From the NCBI GenBank assembly GCA_027532555.1, contig JAPZTJ010000029.1:1-64000 (forward strand): a stretch of DNA of 64,000 bases, given 5' to 3'. The notes beneath the pieces are model-generated. The model was not told the origin of the DNA, ran no database searches, and worked only from the letters and a program-made list of their open reading frames with translations. Position 1 is the stretch's first letter, and each line of letters starts with the position of its first letter. This document shows, piece by piece, positions 35,777 to 44,247 of this stretch. This DNA is from Aquidulcibacter sp. (GTDB lineage Bacteria; Pseudomonadota; Alphaproteobacteria; Caulobacterales; Aquidulcibacteraceae). A program made the translations under genes and the position numbers.

Positions 35777-35788
35777 CATGTGGACACG
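35777..35788 (-). repeat. 12-bp partition-site candidate, copy 1
   Basis: CATGTGGACACG is the exact reverse complement of the 12-mer CGTGTCCACATG at 36922 and 37067. It lies between the ribbon-helix-helix gene and repA, in a 298-base region without genes (35548-35845). Confidence 0.55.
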
Positions 35789-35845
35789 TCTTCAAGTCGT
35801 CACGGGGTCGTGACTAGGCCACCCTGCCCTATTTTGGGAGTGGGT

Positions 35846-36226
35846 CTAGCGCTCACCCATCGGGTGCTTGCCATAATGGCGCAGGACGAAATCGAGGCCC
35901 TCACCCACCAAGTGTTGCACGGTGACGTCCCGCTCTGCCGCGAGAATACGCAGCGAGCGTGAGAGTTCTGGGCTGAAATAGCCCGCAACCATCACCCGGC
36001 CATCGCGAGCTTTGGCCTTTTGAGGCACGGGCATCGCAAAATTGGGAGGCGCAAAGACCGGCGCGGCTGCCATGGGTTCGGCTACCGCGACTGGGGCTGG
36101 CGCAAACTGCGGCTCAGCAACTTGTTGGCTATCCTGATTGGCCGGAGCCGTCATTTGGTATGGGCTTGTATTTGGTTGTGCAGCTACGGCGGCGAGACGC
36201 GCTGCGAGGCTTGGTGCTTTGGCCAT
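35846..36226 (-). CDS. Ribbon-helix-helix protein, probable partition adaptor
   Basis: This 126-residue protein has a disordered Ala/Pro/Gln-rich N-terminal half (APANQDSQQVAEPQFAPAP) and a C-terminal ribbon-helix-helix-like DNA-binding unit (VMVAGYFSPELSRSLRILAAERDVTVQHLVGEGLDFVLRHYG). Small proteins of this build sit next to ParA on many plasmids and act as centromere-binding partner (ParG/CopG-like) instead of ParB. It follows parA by 34 bases. Its DNA target is probably the 12-bp repeat around the operon. The start ATG has a GAGGGAAGGGG stretch upstream. Confidence 0.78.
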   Translation of the reverse strand: MAKAPSLAARLAAVAAQPNTSPYQMTAPANQDSQQVAEPQFAPAPVAVAEPMAAAPVFAPPNFAMPVPQKAKARDGRVMVAGYFSPELSRSLRILAAERDVTVQHLVGEGLDFVLRHYGKHPMGER

Positions 36227-36260
36227 CTATGTCCCCTTCCCTCTCGTTAGAATGTGATGA

Positions 36261-36908
36261 TTAAGCCGCTTGGGCGACGGTTTGCGTTTTTGTGAGGCGG
36301 CCCATCATCCAGTCAAAGACCGCATCGACTTCGCTGGCGGCCTTACAGCCTGGCTCATATTCACTGGCGGTATGGCCATCGACCACGGCGTGACGGAAAG
36401 CGGCGCGTTCTGTCAGGCAGACCGGGGCCAATGGCATGCCAATGCCGCGGACAACAGCGGCGGCATCTTCGACCAAGCTGGCAGCGCGCGGTGGGACGGC
36501 GTTAAAAATCGTATAAGCGGGCTTTTGCGCGATGCGCATCAATTCCCCGGTGGTCTTGATGGCATGGAGGTCAAAGGCGCTGACCCGTGTCGGCACCAAA
36601 ACTAGATCAGCAGCGCGTGCGGCTGAGACGGCTGCTGCGTCTGCGGCTGGTGGGCTGTCTAGGATGCAGAGATCGACGCCGGCTTGCGCGGCTTCCTGCA
36701 ACGTTGCCTCAAGGCGGGTGTAAGGCGTGGCCACGACGGCTGGATTGTCCCCTCCCCGCCAATCGCCCCATTGGGCGGCTGTGGCTTGCGGGTCGAGGTC
36801 GATCAAAGCGACTGACATACCCTTGCGGGCACCTGCAACGGCGAGGTGAACCGATAAAGTGGTCTTTCCTGCCCCACCTTTCTGGCTGACTATGGCTACT
36901 ACATGCAT
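36261..36908 (-). CDS. parA: ParA-family partition ATPase
   Basis: This 215-residue ParA/MinD-type ATPase has the deviant Walker A KGGAGKTT with the signature first Lys, switch I region DLDPQATAAQWGDWR, Walker B-like VDLCILDSPP and a C-terminal helix. It is short and lacks the N-terminal HTH of type Ia ParA, so it belongs to type Ib, whose partner is usually a ribbon-helix-helix protein, as here. The ATG at 36908 has GAGGAGG seven to eight bases upstream; the frame to 36980 is rejected. It moves and positions the replicon before cell division. One copy of the 12-bp repeat abuts its ribosome-binding site, suggesting autoregulation. Confidence 0.92.
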   Translation of the reverse strand: MHVVAIVSQKGGAGKTTLSVHLAVAGARKGMSVALIDLDPQATAAQWGDWRGGDNPAVVATPYTRLEATLQEAAQAGVDLCILDSPPAADAAAVSAARAADLVLVPTRVSAFDLHAIKTTGELMRIAQKPAYTIFNAVPPRAASLVEDAAAVVRGIGMPLAPVCLTERAAFRHAVVDGHTASEYEPGCKAASEVDAVFDWMMGRLTKTQTVAQAA

Positions 36909-36921
36909 CTTTCTACCTCCT

Positions 36922-36944
36922 CGTGTCCACATGCTGTCATGTGG
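36922..36944 (+). promoter_or_regulatory. 12-bp repeat copy 2 with inverted repeat, parA operator/parS candidate
   Basis: CGTGTCCACATG (36922-36933) directly precedes the parA ribosome-binding site. CCACATG (36927-36933) and CATGTGG (36938-36944) also form a perfect 7-bp inverted repeat with a 4-base loop, ideal for a dimeric repressor. Confidence 0.6.
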
Positions 36945-37066
36945 TAAGTCCGGCGCGTCGTCATCTGGGGGCGCCCACATTTAGAGGGCCCCACAAGTGG
37001 GCATGAGAGACATGGCGCGGTGTCGCCCTGTCCGAAGCTGGACTTGTTGAAGAGTCGCCGCCTCCC

Positions 37067-37078
37067 CGTGTCCACATG
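37067..37078 (+). repeat. 12-bp partition-site candidate, copy 3
   Basis: CGTGTCCACATG is an exact copy of the sequence at 36922, and the bases around it are also alike (CCTCC before; TG after one variable base). Confidence 0.6.
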
Positions 37079-37334
37079 TTGAAATCCTAGGCTCTAAACC
37101 TTAACGATTCCTTATCGACCATCTGAAAATTCGCCTCAGAGGCGATTATAGAGGCGGGACGGTTGTCCGGCCGTCTTTGAGCAGAGAGGGGCCTGCTTGT
37201 CGATTTCTAGGTCGAGGAGGGGCAGGTGAGGGGGCCAGTCGCAATGTAAAGCCGCGCTGGCGCGCGCTGCAGCGCAAATTGGTCCTGTGTTGTCCAAATT
37301 CTAGCCTGAAGCGGCAAGTTTGTCGGGTTGTGGG

Positions 37335-37346
37335 CGTGTCCACATC
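37335..37346 (+). repeat. 12-bp partition-site candidate, near-copy 4
   Basis: CGTGTCCACATC matches 11 of 12 positions. Further degenerate versions, TTTGTCCACACG near 37448 and ACGTGTCGACGC near 37480, follow. The whole stretch 36909-37663 (755 bases) holds no convincing gene: the long rightward frame from 37177 is Arg-rich shadow sequence. I read it as centromere/regulatory DNA. Confidence 0.5.
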
Positions 37347-37663
37347 ACGACGCTTCCCCGTGCTGAGATGTGGGCTTGTCAACGTTTCATTGTATCCGAC
37401 TGAGGACAAGGGGAGACGTGGGCACGTGTACAGGTCGCCCTTGTTGATTTGTCCACACGCAGACATGACTTCTGTGAGGACGTGTCGACGCAAAAAAGAG
37501 CTGGACGGGGAGGCGCAGAGCGTAATTCTGCCGTCAAGGGCTCGCGCACGGACAATTGGTGGTCAAGCTGACGGCGAGGTACCACTCAGGAAGGGCTCGA
37601 GTAGCATCCGCAAATCATCGGGGGATCACACACAGCCCGGCAAGGCCGCTCACCCTGCGCGTA

Positions 37664-40615
37664 CTAGCAAAAAGCTGGTTCAGAAGGGGCTTTATACTTT
37701 TCACAGCAGGCATAAAGTGCCAGCGCCATGGTCTGTGCATCGGCATGGCGAGCCATCGCCCAAACAGGACCCGCTTGCTTCCAATCTGGCTCGCCATTGC
37801 CAGCGTTACGCCAAATCCACGCCACGGCGTCATGGATCAGATCATCGAGAACAATGTCCTGATCAACCCGATAGTCCGGATCACGCTCGTGCCGGTTAGC
37901 CAGGACATTCAACGCTTCAAGGCAGAAGGTGCGATAAGCAGGGTCGGGGATTGTCTCCAGACGAACCTCAATCTCGAGGGCGAAATCCTTCTCCCAAGCA
38001 GTGAGGTCGGACCTGGCAACAGCGGCATCTAGGCGATTGTTGGCCCCAAACACGATGCCAGGGCACACATGGAGTAGGGACCACAGCCGTGCGAAGAAGT
38101 CACTGCCGACACGGGTCAGAACGCCCAAACGTACCCGCCATTGTTCCCAGTCGCTGCCAATTGCCTGTGCAGAAGGGGTCAAGGCGAAAGTCGGGGCAGG
38201 GGAGACCACCGCCCGCACAGAGGGTGTCTCGAGCAAGATCGCCTTCACGCGGTCAAACAGGACGCTGGGCGGTTCTGCCACCAGATTCTCCATCCCGCCG
38301 ATTTCTTCTTGACCCAAGCGATCGACAATCTCTGCTAGCCTAATGGTCCGCATGCCGCGCACCGCATTGGAGTCTGACTTACTAAACAGACCCAATGCCT
38401 GCAGTACCTCTTGAGCGATGACTGCATGTAATTTCGAATGAAGACCCTCTTCAATCATGGTCACCAGCTCCCCCTCAGGAACCGGACGTGTGATAACGCG
38501 ACCCTCGCCAAGGCCTAAGCGCCTTAGGCGCACCACAATGTCCTTGGCGGAATCCTGCAAGCGCGGATCGGTACGGTTCAGCCACGCGGCCCCCCGCCGC
38601 GCTGTTGCCCAATCCCCGGCTCTCCCAGCCGCTTCATAAGTCCGCTCAACTTCTGTCGGGTCCCCTGAAGCGATCGCATCATCGAGACCTCGACCAAATC
38701 CATTTTTCTGGGGTTCTGGCAAACCTTGGTTGTCATCCGCGCGCAATTCCGGTGGCAGAAGAGAGCCAATTGACTGTGATTTGGCTTGGGCGCGCAGGGC
38801 TTCCTCAATCCGAACCAGCTTGGTGCGCGCAAAATCGACCTGACCTCGCTGAACTTCGTGGAGGAGATCAATCAGGCGCTCGACGCCAGTGCCTTGCATG
38901 GCGGTTGCATCGACACATAGGATGAAGACCGGATTGTCCTGCCCGCGCCAATGCCGGGCGACATAACGTAGATCGCCACGTAAACGGCGCGCCCGAGCTG
39001 CGGCATCATAGCGAATATGGTGGTCGTGGGCCTCTAGCAAGGTCGCAGAGAACAATACGTGCTGGCCTTCCGATTCATAGACATAGGCATTTGCAAGTGG
39101 CCCAAGACGCTTTTCAGGGCGCCCGGTTAGACCCAAATGCTGATTCCTGCCGATCTGAGTCCAAACACTGACCAGGTCTCCTGCCGGGCGAATGATCACC
39201 TCCGAACCAAGCTCTGACATCTGATCTGAGATCAGGCCAAGGCCTTGGAGCTTGGCAGCGGTTTCTGCATCTTCTGCGACAATGACAAAAGCGACCTCTG
39301 CCTGATGGGTGCGGTTCAGATGATGGCGACGACCTAGCGGATCAATGTCTTCGGGCGCTAGCAGGCCTTCTTGTAACATGGCCCCCAGCGCCCAGAGTGA
39401 TTGTGCCCAAAGAAGTGGCAGATTGGCGTTGGCAACCCGGTCTTGACTACCTGGAGCAGCGGCTTCGGCTTCAACGGCATCGGCTTCCACGTAATAAAGC
39501 TCTGGCAAAAGTGGCAGGCCATCGCGCATCTGAAACAGCGGCTCCAGCCGATCCGCCCAAGCGCCCGCCCCCCGCTTATCCCCGGTCATCTCTGCATCGA
39601 CGAGAAGGTAGGTAAAGAAGAGTGGCCATTCGGACTCGATATTGGCAAATTTTGAAAGCTCACCGGCATGATAGTGCAAGCGATGCTCATCTTCCACGGT
39701 CGTTTGGTGGCCATCGCGCAAGAAACGCTTGCAGCCATACCTGCCGGCAAGGCGATCCAAGATCCGACTGCGTGTATGGGCGATCATCACCTTGTCGTCG
39801 AGGGCAAAAGCTGGCCAGCCAACAACGGCTAGAAGTGCGGCATCGGTTTCTTTTGAGGCAGATTCTCCTGGCAGCAGAACCTGCAAAGTCTCTCGTGCAC
39901 GGGCGATGTCATCAGCTGGCACGCGGATCGGTCCACGAGCGCTACAGCCAAATTCGAGGCCGTCTAAGGCCTCCAGCGCCGCTTTGGCGATTCCGACGGA
40001 GCTGGCGTTGATTTCAACCACGCCGTCATTGGATTTGCGCCCGCGTTCCCAAATACCGTAATCGGCAATTCGGTAGGCCGGCCCAATATAATGCACGAGG
40101 TTTTGGACAAAATCGACTTCATCGGCGGTTTCAACCACTTTGAGGCCACCGGCTGTCATTTGCGCTAAGAATAACAAGAAAAGCGACGTGGCATCAATTT
40201 GCAGATGACCCCAATGGGCGTCGCCGACCACGGGCTTACCGCTCGCCGCATCATATTTGGCGTGCAGGCCATCGAGCGGGTCTTGGGTGTATTTGAACTT
40301 TTCAACTTTGTCGGCCTGACCCATCATGGCCGACAAGAGGCCGCGCATCAGCCGGACGACACTGGCCTCTAAATGGGCAGCGCGCTCTGACCTAGGATGA
40401 TCTAGGCGCTTATAGGCACAAGCAAGGCCCCATGCGCCAAGAATGGAATAGACATTGTCGCGCACCCACGCATGCGCATAGTCCCCGTGGACAGTTTTGG
40501 CCGTACTGGCAGGCAAAAGCCCAGCTTCAGCGCTCAATCGCTTGAGAAAGATCGCGTCAATATGGTCATACCAATGACTAAGACGCGCTTCCAAATTCGG
40601 GGTCAATGCGCTCAT
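37664..40615 (-). CDS. Phosphorylase-kinase alpha/beta-like protein (GH15-like domain)
   Basis: This 983-residue protein closely resembles eukaryotic phosphorylase b kinase alpha and beta subunits over its length. The N-terminal (alpha/alpha)6 GH15-like domain shows HAWVRDNVYSILGAWGLA (48-65), SVVRLMRGLLSAM, DKVEKFKYTQDPLDGLHAKY, GHLQIDATSLFLLFLAQMTA and DYGIWERG with a possible catalytic Glu190; ESEWPLFFTY (327-336) has a possible second. The C-terminal region (SDFFARLWSLLHVCPGIVFG and FALEIEVRLETIPDPAYRTFCLEAL) matches the conserved C-terminal part of the animal subunits, as I recall them. No kinase (gamma) gene or glycogen phosphorylase is in the window. It is the last gene of the glgB-glgX-malQ operon, five bases behind malQ. 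It may bind or hydrolyse alpha-glucans, or regulate glycogen enzymes. Confidence 0.85.
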   Translation of the reverse strand: MSALTPNLEARLSHWYDHIDAIFLKRLSAEAGLLPASTAKTVHGDYAHAWVRDNVYSILGAWGLACAYKRLDHPRSERAAHLEASVVRLMRGLLSAMMGQADKVEKFKYTQDPLDGLHAKYDAASGKPVVGDAHWGHLQIDATSLFLLFLAQMTAGGLKVVETADEVDFVQNLVHYIGPAYRIADYGIWERGRKSNDGVVEINASSVGIAKAALEALDGLEFGCSARGPIRVPADDIARARETLQVLLPGESASKETDAALLAVVGWPAFALDDKVMIAHTRSRILDRLAGRYGCKRFLRDGHQTTVEDEHRLHYHAGELSKFANIESEWPLFFTYLLVDAEMTGDKRGAGAWADRLEPLFQMRDGLPLLPELYYVEADAVEAEAAAPGSQDRVANANLPLLWAQSLWALGAMLQEGLLAPEDIDPLGRRHHLNRTHQAEVAFVIVAEDAETAAKLQGLGLISDQMSELGSEVIIRPAGDLVSVWTQIGRNQHLGLTGRPEKRLGPLANAYVYESEGQHVLFSATLLEAHDHHIRYDAAARARRLRGDLRYVARHWRGQDNPVFILCVDATAMQGTGVERLIDLLHEVQRGQVDFARTKLVRIEEALRAQAKSQSIGSLLPPELRADDNQGLPEPQKNGFGRGLDDAIASGDPTEVERTYEAAGRAGDWATARRGAAWLNRTDPRLQDSAKDIVVRLRRLGLGEGRVITRPVPEGELVTMIEEGLHSKLHAVIAQEVLQALGLFSKSDSNAVRGMRTIRLAEIVDRLGQEEIGGMENLVAEPPSVLFDRVKAILLETPSVRAVVSPAPTFALTPSAQAIGSDWEQWRVRLGVLTRVGSDFFARLWSLLHVCPGIVFGANNRLDAAVARSDLTAWEKDFALEIEVRLETIPDPAYRTFCLEALNVLANRHERDPDYRVDQDIVLDDLIHDAVAWIWRNAGNGEPDWKQAGPVWAMARHADAQTMALALYACCEKYKAPSEPAFC

Positions 40616-40620
40616 GTGGG

Positions 40621-42144
40621 TCAGCGTCCGTATTCTTTCGCGAGATCAAACAGCTTCTTACGGGCCGCCGGCTTAAAGTCGGCCGCCTCAAATCGCCAGT
40701 TCCAATTATCTTCAATCGTGCCGGGCGTATTCATGCGGCCGTTGCCGTCTAGGCCAAACACATCCTGTAACGCGATAATGGCGAGGTTGGACCCCGATTG
40801 CATAGCCAGTTCAATGAAGCGCCAATGAAGGTCAGTGCCGTCCCCGCCGAGGAGCTCTAGGGCAGCGGCGGCTTCCCGGGGCGCATCATTGGCGCGCTCT
40901 GCCGCCTCCCGACCATCATTCTTGAACCAACCAATCACCGTATTGTTGTCATGCGTGCTGGGATAGCAAACGGTCGCAGCGGGATAGTGGTAAGGGTGGC
41001 GCTCATTGTGCGGGGGGCCATCACCAAATTCAAACTCAAGGATTTTGAGGCCGGGAAAGGCAAATTTGTCGCGCAGGGTGATAACGTCTTCGGTAATATG
41101 CCCCAGATCCTCCGCAATCACTTTCAAGTCCGGTAGGGCTGTCATAATGGACGTGAACAGGGCATCGCCCGGAACATCGACCCATTGACCGTTAATCGCT
41201 GTGGTCTCGCCAGCCGGGGTTTCCCAACAGGATGCAAAGCCACGGAAATGGTCGATGCGCACCGCATCAGCAAAATCGAGCAAGCGACGCATGCGCGCGA
41301 CCCACCAAGAAAAGCCATCTTCGGCCATCTTGTCCCATTCATAAATGGGATTGCCCCAAAGCTGACCCGTCGAACTGAAATAGTCTGGCGGAACGCCCGC
41401 CCCGACGCGGGTATTAAAATCTGCATCCAGTTTAAACAAATCGGGACGCGCCCAAACGTCGGCAGAATCATGGGCGACGAAGATAGCCATGTCGCCAATG
41501 ATCATGATCCCCTTCGAGGCGGCATGAGCGCGCAAGCGCTGCCAGCGAAGATCAAACAGGAATTGCAGGGCCTCAATTGCCGAAATCTCAGAGGCGAGCG
41601 ACTTGCGTGCCTCTGCTAAAGCCTTAGGCTCTCTCCGGCGCAGATCATCAGGCCAATGCATCCAACCTTGGCGCTGACGCGAAACCGAAATGGCTTCAAA
41701 TAACGCATAATCATCCAGCCATGCTGCACCATGCTTGGCCTTAAATGCCTGTAAGCCGCTGGCCATAGGATGGTCGGCTTGGGCTGCCAAGCGACCGCCC
41801 GCTAAGGCCAAGACTTTCAAACGGGCAGGGACGGTGACGTCATAATCAACTTTGATTTGCGGTAGGGCTTTAAGATGTGCGACTTCGTCGACGGACAAGA
41901 GCTTGGCTTCAACCAAGCCGTCGATATCAATCAGAAGCGGATTGGCAGCAAAGGTTGTCGTAGCCGAATAAGGGCTTGCATTATTGCCGGTCGCATTAAT
42001 CGGCAGGATTTGCCACAGCTTTTGTCCAGACTCCGCCAAAGCATCGATGAAGGCCATCGCGTGATCGCCGATTTCACCAATCCCATAGGGGCCAGGCAGG
42101 CTGGTTGGATGGAGCAAAATGCCACTAATGCGATCAAAAGCCAT
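40621..42144 (-). CDS. malQ: 4-alpha-glucanotransferase (amylomaltase)
   Basis: This 507-residue GH77 enzyme moves maltosyl units between alpha-1,4-glucans and frees glucose. Family segments include GILLHPTSLPGPYGIGEIG at the N-terminus, ALAESGQKLWQILPINATG, GDMAIFVAHDSADVWARPDLF, the nucleophile Asp in AVRIDHFRGF, the acid/base Glu in VIAEDLGHIT and the C-terminal TVCYPSTHDNNTVIGWF. I use ATG 42144 (MAFDRISG); a start at 42177 would overlap glgX by 44 bases. It lies between glgX and the phosphorylase-kinase-like gene in the glycogen operon and links maltodextrin from the importer to glucose for Glk. Confidence 0.93.
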   Translation of the reverse strand: MAFDRISGILLHPTSLPGPYGIGEIGDHAMAFIDALAESGQKLWQILPINATGNNASPYSATTTFAANPLLIDIDGLVEAKLLSVDEVAHLKALPQIKVDYDVTVPARLKVLALAGGRLAAQADHPMASGLQAFKAKHGAAWLDDYALFEAISVSRQRQGWMHWPDDLRRREPKALAEARKSLASEISAIEALQFLFDLRWQRLRAHAASKGIMIIGDMAIFVAHDSADVWARPDLFKLDADFNTRVGAGVPPDYFSSTGQLWGNPIYEWDKMAEDGFSWWVARMRRLLDFADAVRIDHFRGFASCWETPAGETTAINGQWVDVPGDALFTSIMTALPDLKVIAEDLGHITEDVITLRDKFAFPGLKILEFEFGDGPPHNERHPYHYPAATVCYPSTHDNNTVIGWFKNDGREAAERANDAPREAAAALELLGGDGTDLHWRFIELAMQSGSNLAIIALQDVFGLDGNGRMNTPGTIEDNWNWRFEAADFKPAARKKLFDLAKEYGR

Positions 42145-44233
42145 GTCCGGTCTTTCCAATTGTTCTAGAGGTGTCACGCGAAAACACGATAAGTGTTCGT
42201 GTTGGAAGTCGAATTGTTTGGCCGCCCGCTGCCACTTGATCCTGGGTTGGACGAATGGGGTCGGCAGTCGTCAATGCCATCCGCCAAACACCTGTCCCAG
42301 TGGGTGGCAAGATAAAGGCTGCATCCTCAAGGCTTGCATTAAACAGGATCAGCCAGCCACGTGGCTCATACACTGCGGCAAAACATTGGGTTTTGTGATC
42401 CATCCAGTCCTTATGGGTCATAAGATTGCCCCATACGCTCCACCAAGCAATCGTCGGCTCACGCTCACCTGGACCATTGGGATGGCCTTCGGGGAAGCTT
42501 GCGAACATCTCTTTGCGCAGCATGATCAGCTGCTTGGTAAAGGCCAAACGTTGTGCGCCAAGGCGCGAGCTGGGCAGACGCCAATCCAGCCAGCTGATGG
42601 CATTATCTTGCGCATAAGCATTGTTGTTGCCGCCTTGCGTGCGACCCATTTCATCGCCTGCCAACAACATAGGCGTGCCGAAGCTTAAAAAGACGCTGGC
42701 CAACATATTGCGCGCTTGGCGTTCGCGGAGCTCTTCAATCTCACGGTCAGCTGTTTCGCCTTCGACACCATAATTGGACGAGAAGTCATGATCACCGCCA
42801 TCGCGATTATTCTCGCCATTGGCGTGATTGTGCTTATGCGCATACCGCGTGAGGTCTAAAAGCGGAAATCCGTCATGGCACGCGACGAAATTAACGCTGG
42901 ACTCTACCGGCTTGCCCTTATTGCGAAATAAGTCTGGGGAACCCGCTAAGGCTTTGGCGAAGTTGCGTGCCATATCCTGATCGCCACGCCAAAACTGCCG
43001 GATTGAATCGCGAGCTTGGCCGTTCCAATCTGCCCATTCAGGTGGAAAGTCACCGACATAATAGCCCCCTGCGGCGTCCCAAGCCTCAGCAACGAGTTTG
43101 ACGTCTTGGAGACGCGAGTCTTGCCGGACCGCTTCAAAGAAGGGAGCCTCCCGGCTGAACCGGCTCGCCTCATCCAAGCCAAGTGAAGGGGCAATATCAA
43201 AGCGGAAGCCGTCGAGGCCATAGCATTGCACCCAATGGGCCAAAGACTCCACGATCAGGTCGCGGACTTGGGGGTGTCCGGCATTGAGCGTCGCGCCACA
43301 GCCACTGATATCGGCATAGCGGCTTAAGTCCTGCGGATCTAGGCGGTAGTAAGAAGCATTGTCGATGCCGCGAAACGACAGTGTGGGGCCATGCCGATTG
43401 CCTTCACACGTGTGGTTATAGACCACATCCATCCACACATCGAGATTGCGTGCATGGGCGTTTTGAACAAAGGCGCGCATTTCGGCTATTGGATCGCCTA
43501 GCGCGTAATCTTGGTGCGGCACAAAATAACTCAGGGTGTTGTAGCCCCAAAAATTGTTCAAGCCTTGATCAACCAAGAACCGGTCGTGGATGAATTGATG
43601 AACGGGCAACAGCTCAATCGTTGTGATCCCAAGCGCACATAAATAGTCGAGAGCCGCTTGACTGCCGAGACCCGCAAAAGTGCCGCGCTCTTTGTCCGAT
43701 AGGCTCGGCAGTTGCATGGTAAAGCCTTTAGCGTGCAACTCGTAAACCAGAGTCTCGCGCCAAGGCCTCGCGCCATGACGGGGCAGGGGGGTCAGTGCGA
43801 CAGGGTCCACGACCACAGCTTTTAAACAAGTCGCAGCATTGTCGCGATGATCGGGCATGCCATCGGGATCATGGCTCTCGTAAAAATAGCCAAAATGTTC
43901 TGGTCCCCAGCGGAATTGCCCTGCAACGGCTTTTGCATAGGGATCGAGCAACAGCTTATGGGGATTGAACAAATGGCCTTGATCAGGCCGGTAAGGGCCA
44001 TGGACGCGGTAGCCGTACACGGTACCCGCTCCAAGCTTAGGCGCAAATCCATGCCAGATGTCGCCTTTGCGAGCCGGAAGGTCGGCGCGCGCAATCTCGT
44101 GCTTTCCATCGCTTGAAAACAAGACCAGCTCAACCCGCACACCATGGGCACTAAACAGCGCGAAATTCACGCCACCCTCACCGAGCGTCGCGCCCAATTG
44201 ATTTGGGTTGCCAGGTTCCAGTCGCAGCACCAT
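42134..44233 (-). CDS. glgX: Glycogen debranching enzyme GlgX
   Basis: This 699-residue GH13 isoamylase-type enzyme hydrolyses alpha-1,6 branches of glycogen or limit dextrin in the cytoplasm. It has an N-terminal CBM48-like domain (LGATLGEGGVNFALFSAHGVRVELVLF, VYGYRVHGPYRPDQGHLFNPHKLLLDPYAK), the nucleophile Asp in GLDGFRFDIAPSLG, the acid/base Glu in LVAEAWDAAGGYYVG and the third acid in FVACHDGFPLLDL. The characteristic SSNYGVEGET and PMLLAGDEMGRTQGGNNNAYAQDN are present. Length is normal. It is 14 bases downstream of glgB and overlaps malQ by 11. Confidence 0.95.
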   Translation of the reverse strand: MVLRLEPGNPNQLGATLGEGGVNFALFSAHGVRVELVLFSSDGKHEIARADLPARKGDIWHGFAPKLGAGTVYGYRVHGPYRPDQGHLFNPHKLLLDPYAKAVAGQFRWGPEHFGYFYESHDPDGMPDHRDNAATCLKAVVVDPVALTPLPRHGARPWRETLVYELHAKGFTMQLPSLSDKERGTFAGLGSQAALDYLCALGITTIELLPVHQFIHDRFLVDQGLNNFWGYNTLSYFVPHQDYALGDPIAEMRAFVQNAHARNLDVWMDVVYNHTCEGNRHGPTLSFRGIDNASYYRLDPQDLSRYADISGCGATLNAGHPQVRDLIVESLAHWVQCYGLDGFRFDIAPSLGLDEASRFSREAPFFEAVRQDSRLQDVKLVAEAWDAAGGYYVGDFPPEWADWNGQARDSIRQFWRGDQDMARNFAKALAGSPDLFRNKGKPVESSVNFVACHDGFPLLDLTRYAHKHNHANGENNRDGGDHDFSSNYGVEGETADREIEELRERQARNMLASVFLSFGTPMLLAGDEMGRTQGGNNNAYAQDNAISWLDWRLPSSRLGAQRLAFTKQLIMLRKEMFASFPEGHPNGPGEREPTIAWWSVWGNLMTHKDWMDHKTQCFAAVYEPRGWLILFNASLEDAAFILPPTGTGVWRMALTTADPIRPTQDQVAAGGQTIRLPTRTLIVFSRDTSRTIGKTGHGF

Positions 44234-44247
44234 TGCGTTACCGTTTC

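Noticed and set aside
37177-37899. 240-codon rightward reading frame upstream of and overlapping the phosphorylase-kinase-like gene
   Set aside because: Arg/Ser-rich translation without family resemblance; it runs antisense into a clear gene and lies on partition repeats.
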